A stretch of DNA of 64,000 nt, taken from assembly GCF_009602425.1 (NCBI RefSeq), contig NW_022261272.1:629607-693606 (forward strand), written 5' to 3'. Positions 57,045 through 64,000 of this stretch are shown here, in pieces (position 1 is the first letter of the stretch; every line of letters starts with the position of its first letter). The position numbers and the translations under genes are program-made. Under the pieces are notes generated by a model. It ran no database searches, was not told the DNA's origin, and worked only from the letters and a program-made list of their open reading frames with translations. Origin of the DNA: Actinia tenebrosa (taxonomy: Eukaryota; Cnidaria; Anthozoa; Actiniaria; Actiniidae).

Positions 57045-57874
57045 ATGAAAATTCCATCTGCAGAATGGTCAAAGATGGTCCTTAGCTTGTACAGAAGTCT
57101 GATAAAGGAAAGTCGATTGTTGCGTTATACTGATCGTGGATATTATAGACGAGAAATACGAAGAGAATTCGAGAAACAGAAAGATGAAGTAGATGTCAAC
57201 AAAATCAAAGATCAGTACGAGGTAATGTGCAAATAATCTCTTAGGAGAGTGTGTTTTACTGGCCTCACGTTATTTAAAAACTTTAATATTATTTAAATTT
57301 CTCAAATGAATGAAGTTCTAGTTTTGCTATCTGATTATACAGCTGCACATACCCCTACCCCTACCCCCTGAGTCACTCAAGGTAGTGTTTACCAAGACGA
57401 TTTGAATCAGTGATTTTTCATGCGATTGTTGCTTTAAAAGTTGGCCTTATGTAACATGACACACTCTTTCACTCAGTTATGTAAGGTGTTGTTACACATC
57501 ACAATTTGCATCAGTGATTTTTCATGCAATTATTGTGTTAAAAGTTGGCCTGGTGTAACATGGCATGCTGATACAATTTTTAACAATATTTTGTTGCGGT
57601 AACACAGTAACATGATTTAAGTTTTTTTCTTTTGAACGAGCTTCAAAAACTCACAATATTGCTGCTATCAAATTCTGTTGCTGCACGCGCCATGTTGCAT
57701 AAACCCAACTTTTAACACAAAGATGTTGCACGAAAAATCATTGTGTGTAACATCACCTTTATTCACTAATTAGAATTATTTTGGTTCTGTTCATTTTCTC
57801 ATTCATTCATTTTTTTGGTTGCATTACAGAAAGGTGTTTACTTTATGAAAACAAAACTTGGAGGCCTAAAGTAG
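57045..57874 (+). CDS. LYR-motif mitochondrial protein, MIURF/AltMiD51-like
   Basis: Two exons: 57045-57221 and 57830-57874 (stop TAG), GT-AG intron in phase 0, 73 aa. The ATG chosen is the first in the frame. Leu-Tyr-Arg is in [12 protein letters not shown]; then [20 protein letters not shown] and the tail [15 protein letters not shown]. Human MIURF, about 70 aa, has the same order as I recall it: VLSLYRALLRQ, LRYTDRDFY, IRREFRK, LEKGLVFLNGKLG. LYR proteins bind mitochondrial acyl carrier protein; MIURF associates with mitoribosome large-subunit assembly with MALSU1. In vertebrates it is read from a frame upstream of MIEF1. Here it has its own intron and no MIEF1-like coding follows within the window. 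It could instead be another small LYRM protein, but the RYTDR and KG.. tail favour MIURF. Confidence 0.85.
57395..57768. mobile_element. Foldback element with a duplicated arm
   Basis: About 57489-57570 and 57688-57768 are inverted copies: AGTGATTTTTCATGCAATTA and TAAAAGTTGGCC on one side, GGCCATG-like, CCAACTTTTAACACAAAGAT and CGAAAAATCATTG on the other. A third, direct copy of the left arm lies at about 57395-57465. All are in the intron of the LYR gene. Confidence 0.78.
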
Positions 57875-58333
57875 CACACAGTTAAGGGAGTGCTATCAAA
57901 TCATTCAGAAGTATCTCATCACAAGGCTCAGAAAGATTGAGGGCTCTGATCACAGAAATTGCTGAAACCTCTCCTTTCAAAACCACTTGATGTATACAGC
58001 TGCTTAAAGAAGGTTGAAGGGCAAACAGCCGAATATGTGATAAGCACTAGGAGATAGGTCATTCCAAAAGCCAAGAATAACTGGAATGACTGGTATTTCT
58101 TGTAATTATTTTTGTCAATACTGAACACAGAGGTTATTGTTGAAGTAGTTGACCAACCATTCAAAACACCTCAATCATTTGTGTTAAGATGTATGCCCAC
58201 AGTCACTTTCGGTGGTGCAATAACCGATTGCCATTCACTGCTCGCCCTTTCAACCACTTTTGAAATGTAGCTGTATGTTACTTGATATAATCCAGTCATG
58301 AAGTACCATCCCATCACTAGCCTTAGAAAGAAG

Positions 58334-58460
58334 CAGGGGCAGATCAGGGGGGGGGGAGGCGGGAGGGGTTTCTTGTGGTGCACCAGACTTCTTTGAAGCT
58401 ATGCATAATATCCCTATATACATTTCTTCATTTGGGATACCCCCTTAAAAAAATTGCAGG
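58334..58460. mobile_element. Degenerate relative of the 5-bp-TSD MITE
   Basis: CAGGGGCAGATCAGGG plus a G/C-run, TTTCTTGTGGT and ACCCCCTTAAAAAAATT appear in the same order as in the copy at 20875-21039. The right terminal repeat is no longer recognisable. Confidence 0.4.
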
Positions 58461-58652
58461 AATTTTCAATTTTTTCATTTCCATGAAAACAATCAGGAAC
58501 AAACGAATCCTTCTAGAGCTCTTGGGTTAAACTTCTTCTATAAGATTTAACCAGAACCCAAGCCAAATTATTTGGCCCATTCACGGCATGGGGAGGGGGA
58601 TGGGGCTTTTATCTGGATATCATTGTTGAACCTTGCCTCCAATAGTGGCAGA

Positions 58653-58658
58653 AATAAA
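58653..58658 (+). terminator. Candidate poly(A) signal of the LYR gene
   Basis: AATAAA about 780 bp after the stop codon, followed by T-rich sequence. It is a canonical hexamer downstream of the stop, but a closer variant signal could be used instead. Confidence 0.3.
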
Positions 58659-58767
58659 GTCTGATATTTTCATCAAGATGCTTTTATCTTAGAGGTACTC
58701 TATCTACTTACAGGGATTGCAAAAGGTTTTTTTTGATCTGACTCTCAGGACCCTTGTAGCTAGTCAG

Positions 58768-58920
58768 ATAGACCTCTTTAGCTTGTGCGTAATGTTTTCC
58801 CATTTCAGACCATGTGTCATTTTCTTGAGAATAAGATTATTTGTTAGAATAGCATCCATATCCAAAATCACATGTGGTCTGAAATGGGCAGACCATTATG
58901 CCCAAACTAAATAGGTCTAA
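58768..58920. mobile_element. MITE with about 55-bp inverted repeats
   Basis: The left end TAGACCTCTTTAGCTTGTGC and the right end (reverse complement TAGACCTATTTAGTTTGGGC) match outward, and CCCATTTCAGACCA follows on both. The flanking TA on each side would fit a mariner-type target. Related copies are at 36625-36790 and, as a half copy, 26570-26690. Confidence 0.85.
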
Positions 58921-59278
58921 TGGGATCTCATGCATTACTGTGAGTACCAGTCAATATTTAGGAAGACCTCAAAATTTTAAAAAAATGAAGTGGATCACAG
59001 ACTGCTTCAATTTTTGAAGTTTTTGTTTTACTGTAAAGCGAGCGCGATATTTAAGTTCGCGCGCATAGTAGTCGTAAACGTATCCTAATATCAAAGAACG
59101 NGCGCTTTTATATTCCTTAAACAGATCACCGAAAAAAGCTGTTTCAATTGTCCTATTATGTAGAAAGAAAAACTCCGTTGTAGTTTTCGATGCGTTTTTC
59201 TCAAAATTCGTTGCAAAGTTTGCTGCGTGTGCGGCATCAACAACTGTGCTCTACTGACAAAAAAAGCACAGTTCTAAA

Positions 59279-59304
59279 CCAATCACAGCACGCATACTAT
59301 ATAA
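59279..59304. repeat. Dispersed CCAATCA-GCGCGC-TATA motif (copy 3)
   Basis: CCAATCACAGCACGCATACT then ATATAAACGCG. A fourth, shorter version, CCAATCAGCGCGCGCGTTAT, is at 59820-59840. Confidence 0.5.
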
Positions 59305-59342
59305 ACGCGTGCGCATGTCTCGGTACTGTGATGTATTTAGAT

Positions 59343-59446
59343 CTTATTAACCGAACGGGAGGTCGGTACAGGATAATCTTGACCGAGGTCTGTACCCGAC
59401 CGAGGTCAAGATTATCCCGTACAGACCGACCAAGCTCGGTCGATAA
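59343..59446. repeat. Palindrome with about 42-bp arms
   Basis: CTTATTAACCG and GGTCGGTACAGGATAATCTT on the left match AAGATTATCCCGTACAGACC and CGGTCGATAAG on the right in inverted order, with a spacer of about 19 bases that again contains GACCGAGGTC words. Probably the centre of a larger MITE (about 59040-59840). Confidence 0.82.
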
Positions 59447-60529
59447 GAGTTTTATTATGACCACTTTTCATTGAAAAGGACAAAATGTTTTCGCCGTAAG
59501 ATTGATATGCGATCGGACCGGTTAATACCGGAGAATCTAGACCAGCCCGCGATGCGATCTATCCAAACAGATTGCTCGATTTGCTAGTGTCCAGGCTCTA
59601 ATATTCACGATCATATAATAAATGTGTATATATACACGCTGGAAACTGTAGAGCAAAAAGTAGGTAAGCTTAGGAACACGAGGCGTAGGCGAGTGTTTCT
59701 CTTGCTTTTCAAGTACTCTACAACTCCCAGAGTGTTTATATCACAGTATCGTTTTATATTGCGTTTATAAAATATTTTGCGCAAGTGTCTCTGGCCTCTG
59801 ATATAAACATGGTATCCAGCCAATCAGCGCGCGCGTTATATTTCAAATATTTTATAGTAATCTGCATTTACATTAGTTTTAGTTATTTTAAAATTTTCAT
59901 TTTATTATGCCTAGCCATAGAGACTAACTTTTATGATTTTTAAATAAAAAAATTAGGATTAGTGATACTTTGGTAATATCTAAGTTATGTTTATGTTATT
60001 GCAGGTCCACATCTGCGTCGCCGGCTGCGTTTTTCCTAGCCTGCTTTATTAAATAAAGATTGTCTGCATAATCATTCGGTTTTGGCCAAAATTTTCGCAT
60101 TTTGGTGACATTATCACTGGTTTATCAGACTTTACACGAACGAGAATAAACTTCTTATTAAGCTTTCTGGATAGGTACAAATTCGCAAAAAAGAAATTTA
60201 GCTTTTGTATTGAGTTCCGCGCCGGACATTAATAATGCAACGTTTGCATGTCTGATCACATAAGGCGCGGTCAGACAGCTTTGCATGGTCAACACTTTAA
60301 TCGATAAATTCTCCCCAATTAACAATCTAAAACCTATATAGTTCACAGGAAACGAGGGATGAGGTCGGTAACAAGCGGCTGTCAAATCCTATTTGTTGGT
60401 TTTTACGATCACCAGAGTTCAAGTGATACGATTAGTCCTATCGAACCGGTCTTCAAAATTCCGCTAAGCCTGCTTTGTTGTACCTAGGGAACCGCGGAGG
60501 TAGGGGGCCGAGGGGCTATAGCCCCGCCT

Positions 60530-60556
60530 CCCCCCCCCCCCCCCCCCCCCCCCCCC
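60530..60556. repeat. (C)n tract with GC-rich flank
   Basis: About 27 C preceded by GGCCGAGGGGCTATAGCCCC, a small palindrome. The length may be an assembly estimate. Confidence 0.8.
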
Positions 60557-60559
60557 AAT

Positions 60560-61650
60560 AATTTTGCAGCAATGCACTACCTCCAATCACTAGCTGTGAA
60601 TGAGATGATTAGATTCAGTAATAAAATCATACACTTTGAAGAAGTTTTTAAAACTCTTTTCTATGTTTTTTCCTAATTCAAAACACGACAAATTCAACAA
60701 TACGATATGAATATGGAGTTTTTGCAGTGCGATCGTACTATTAAACTTTGCTGGGCGATTAGCTCCATTTGTGAGAATAAGAATTTGTCTTCTTTCTTTT
60801 TTTATTGTTCTGACTAGGATTCTTTTTATTAATTTCAAGGCCTGTTTAAAATTTAATATGATAACGCGTTCCAAAATAAAGTTGTACAACAGTTCGGTCT
60901 ATAATGGGCTATACGGGGTGTGGCGTCGCGTGATTTAACCTTAATCATTGGGTGAATGGAGCCGGCAAACGACAGCATTTCATCACTTTAAAAGTTATCG
61001 ATGTTATCTTTACTGCAATGTGGCTTTGTAATTCAAAAAGCCTATAATAATTTAACACCAAACAAATACAAAAGCCGTGAAGATTTATGCTAATTATGTT
61101 TTATTTGCAGTGAATGCGATATATGTTCACTTGTGTGGCTAATACACATCGTTCTTAATCCCGATGATTCTGGGTCGTATTTTGTTTGAAATTCCAGAAG
61201 GATTTAAAGATAAAGAAGATCATATGTGATGTTTTCGTTGTTAATGAAGCCCTAAATCGGACCCCAAAATCTTTTGGCAAAGTGGTACGCGCCATTCATA
61301 TCCATGTGGGTGAAGAGAATGTAGTCTTTAATCATTACTAAAACTACCATATTTGCTTCCAAAACAACACGCAGTTTGGCAATTTTTTCATATACATAGC
61401 AATATTATACCTATAATGACTGAATTTATTTTAGGGGAGAGTCAGGTGTCGAGATTAATAGGCTCTGATTGGGTATTAATACTTCCGCTAAAGATGGAGA
61501 TGTAGATTCTCACAAAGGGACAATGACCCTGGTCATAGACAAAGTTTGAGAAGAAGTTCAGGTCTGTCGACTAGCGCTTGTCTCGATCAGTGGTACATGA
61601 ATAACGATCAGCTGATTCCTTTGCTTTAAAAACCTATGGCTTAAGCGAAA
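60560..61650. other. No recognisable feature
   Basis: AT-rich sequence. No gene, repeat or motif that I can support on either strand. The right part could be promoter for the candidate gene start at 61651. Confidence 0.5.
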
Positions 61651-62935
61651 ATGTCTCGTAAAATTCTCAAGGTATGTCGAATTTATTGTAAGACGTAATT
61701 AGAAAATATTAGTCTGTTTAACTTAGCTACTCGCACTAAAAAAATAAGCTTATTATTTGGACCGAGAAAACTAGTTGTGTGTCTACTCTTGCTCAACGGT
61801 TTTTTACGCATTGTATCTTTAGCTAGTATATTTGTCATCGCAGTTGATTGTAGCTGGTTTAGGAGGACTTTTTGTCTATCTTGGATCGATCTGAAATCAG
61901 TTTTGATAACGTCTTAGCGAGGGAAGCACAGTTTGTAGTAAGCTAATAAGCAAAAATCATTCGCAGATCGATCAAGATCAAATCATTCGAGAACTCCTGC
62001 TTTTTTCATTAAAAATTCGAATTAGTCTGAATCATTCTTGTCGAATTTATGTTTGCTTGTTATTATATCATGTTTTTGATAAAACTTATGGCCATTTAAT
62101 AAGAAGTGCTGTTGACATTTGCTAATTCATTCAAAATACGAATCGATCTAATACCAGCGTTTATGAATTTGAATAAAACCAATTTGCAATAAGACTTTTT
62201 AACAGCCTAAAAACAACATAGGCCCTTAGAGAAAGATCCCTAAATTGTAAAATCTGAGTGTATTGAAAACTCGACTTGATCTATAAAGAACACATTTCGG
62301 CGCTTATTTAGCTATATTATATAGTGGTGCAGTTTATTGCTACATTATAAATAAATTTGTTAACCTTATATTTAAGCTTATCGAATATTCCTAGTTTAGT
62401 TAGACTATGGCCCGTAATTTTTTTATTTATAGTCCTTCGCCTCAATCTACTTCGAGTGTGTACATTGTAAAACAAGTACGTATGTACATTTTTAACTAGT
62501 AAAACATTTATATTTATTGATCAGTGAAATTCTAAAGTTACAATATGCATTTTTTTTGCTATTTTCAAGAGAAAAGTTAAAAATTTTGGTTTATAAAATC
62601 CTAATGGTTAATGGCAACAGTTACTCATTGTGTTTCGTTTCCTTGGCATTTCCTATTACTTTTGTACTTTATTTAAAGCTATTACAGTTAAGGAATTCTG
62701 ATTTATCTCCATTTGGAATGAATTGAATTATGCATAGTACCACATTTTATTGAAATCAACTTTCCCTGTTTTCCTTTTTTTCTTTGTTTGAAAAATTTTT
62801 CAATCCTTATCCTCTCAGAAGTCTGACATGACAGCTGTTTATAAGACACTCTCAAATAGCATTAGAAGTCAAGCCTTAAGGCTAATTCAACTCATAGCAG
62901 CAACTTTAAGTGACATTCATTTACTTCCAGGCTAA
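61651..62935 (+). CDS. Weak candidate small gene or first exons of a gene
   Basis: ATG TCT CGT AAA ATT CTC AAG is followed directly by GTATGT, a good donor (61651-61671). A strong pyrimidine tract ending CTCAG precedes 62819, where an in-phase frame runs 39 codons to TAA at 62933-62935 (KSDMTAVYKTLSNSIRSQAL..). Together this would give 45 aa with no similarity that I recognise. The first exon is more believable than the second; the real gene may continue outside the window instead. Confidence 0.2.
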
Positions 62936-63050
62936 AAATAGAAGAAAACAACACAATATGTAACGAAGTGTTCAATTTGCTTTCTCATTCAGTTGGTTCG
63001 TTAAAAAAAGGATGATAATAGCCTGACTCATGCTTTAAGTACTGGTATTC

Positions 63051-63240
63051 CAGGGATTACAAATTTTGCTTACCCACTGAAGTCAGTTTGACTCCTTCTC
63101 TAGAAATCTTGGAGTCATTATTCTAACAGTTTCAAGTAGTTTATGAGTGGTAAAGGATCGATTTTGGACTGGCTGGAGTCAAAATGACTCGATCCCTCTA
63201 ATAATTTATTGTTTGAAGTCACTTACATTTGTAATCCCTG
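63051..63240. mobile_element. 190-bp MITE with CAGGGATTACAAAT ends
   Basis: CAGGGATTACAAATTTTGC at the left and its reverse complement (CATTTGTAATCCCTG) at the right end. The interior has GAGTCA/TGACTC words in both orientations. No clear target duplication. The CAGGG start is typical of hAT ends. Confidence 0.72.
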
Positions 63241-64000
63241 CATATGAAATAGATGCGAGAGCAAAAATCTAATTTTTTTCTGTTCTATTATTCATAATAT
63301 TGTATTCATTTTCTCTGATTGCTTGGTGTTACTATTTTTGCATGGAACTCACAGATAATCAAATACTAAAGCATTGACAACATAATATTCAGCAGATGTG
63401 TAGTAATTAGTGTTCCAACATTTGTAGGGTCATGTAGATTTAACATGTTAATCATCAATCCAAAAATTTGTCTGGCATATGGCATGGCTTATGTTTCATA
63501 TTTAAAAACCATCCTCTTAGTATATTACTTTCTAATAATAAATGATGTGGTCTGTGACAAATATTAGGGCTTAATTCTTTTCAAAAACCCCAAGATAGTG
63601 AATCTCTTAAATCACTTGAGCAGTTTAATTCTTTTCATCTTATTCGTAATTGTATTATATGTTCATGCCATTATAGAGCCTTGCAGCTAGAGAACTGTTT
63701 GTCAGAGCATGCAAGTATGTACAAGGTATCATATCATAGACCATACCGGCCCCCAGTACAGTTGTTGACAAGACAAACACTTAAATATGTGTGTGTGTGC
63801 TTAATACCTCCTGTCTAGATATCTAAGGGAATATATCTGTCTCAAGGTTATCAGATATAGATGTTGATACGACAATAAGAAGGTAATAATTGGTAGATCT
63901 TGAAGTCATAGCACATAATATTATATAATATTGATTTCGCTAGAGGCTTAAAATATCATAGGACTTTATTAAGTTACATATGCGATTTCGATTGGAGTAA
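63241..64000. other. No recognisable feature
   Basis: AT-rich sequence with a short (TG)n run near 63788. I see no gene or element. Confidence 0.5.

Noticed and set aside
57355-57372. CCCCTA repeats resembling a telomeric array
   Set aside because: Only about three units, and not the TTAGGG/CCCTAA repeat of animals.
1-64000. CRISPR arrays, bacterial operons, retroviral or LTR elements
   Set aside because: No regularly spaced repeats of CRISPR type, no prokaryotic gene layout, and no gag/pol/env-like coding or paired LTRs seen.

Overview
The window is animal nuclear DNA: AT-rich, repeat-laden, with intron-rich genes using GT-AG splice sites (one GC-AG). The best fit is an early-branching metazoan, probably an anthozoan cnidarian. 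This rests on vertebrate-like proteins (a STRAD pseudokinase ending in a Trp-x-Phe tail, a CCDC177 homologue, a MIURF-like LYR protein) combined with an L-galactose-dehydrogenase-type reductase, and on abundant short inverted-repeat transposons. The species is inferred, not shown. Exon coordinates below were derived by hand from splice sites, reading phase and remembered family sequences; no database was searched.

Layout. 1-4130: the 3' part of an amidase-signature hydrolase gene (+), eight exons. 4130-8900: no gene; short duplications, an inverted repeat and a hammerhead-like motif. 8905-10849: a TATA-like box and an intronless type II membrane glycosyltransferase of the GDP-fucose O-fucosyltransferase type (+). 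10850-18429: no convincing gene. 18430-29158: a complete STRAD (STE20-related adaptor) gene (-), 12 coding exons, 410 aa; its large introns hold a CR1/L2-type LINE fragment and several MITEs. 29503-29574: tRNA-Asp(GTC), between STRAD and a head-to-head aldo-keto reductase gene (+, 29929-35241, 10 exons, 358 aa) that resembles L-galactose dehydrogenase. The introns of that gene carry at least four different inverted-repeat elements. 36415-39031: a four-exon gene (-) of unknown function, 300 aa. 39032-42055: no gene, but a nearly perfect 80-bp-armed palindrome. 42056-56554: a 20-exon gene (-), 706 aa, homologous to CCDC177. 57045-57874: a two-exon LYR-motif gene (+), 73 aa, head-to-head with CCDC177. 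It resembles MIURF/AltMiD51, which in vertebrates is encoded upstream in the MIEF1 transcript. 57875-64000: MITEs, palindromes and at most the first exons of another gene.

The genes do not form an operon or pathway. Two head-to-head pairs (STRAD/reductase, about 770 bp apart with a tRNA gene in the gap; CCDC177/LYR, about 490 bp apart) may share promoters. The most interesting points are the free-standing MIURF-like gene, a STRAD that keeps the glycine loop and a beta-3-type lysine, the GC-AG intron of the reductase, and several MITEs whose target duplications can be read directly (5, 6 and 9 bp).
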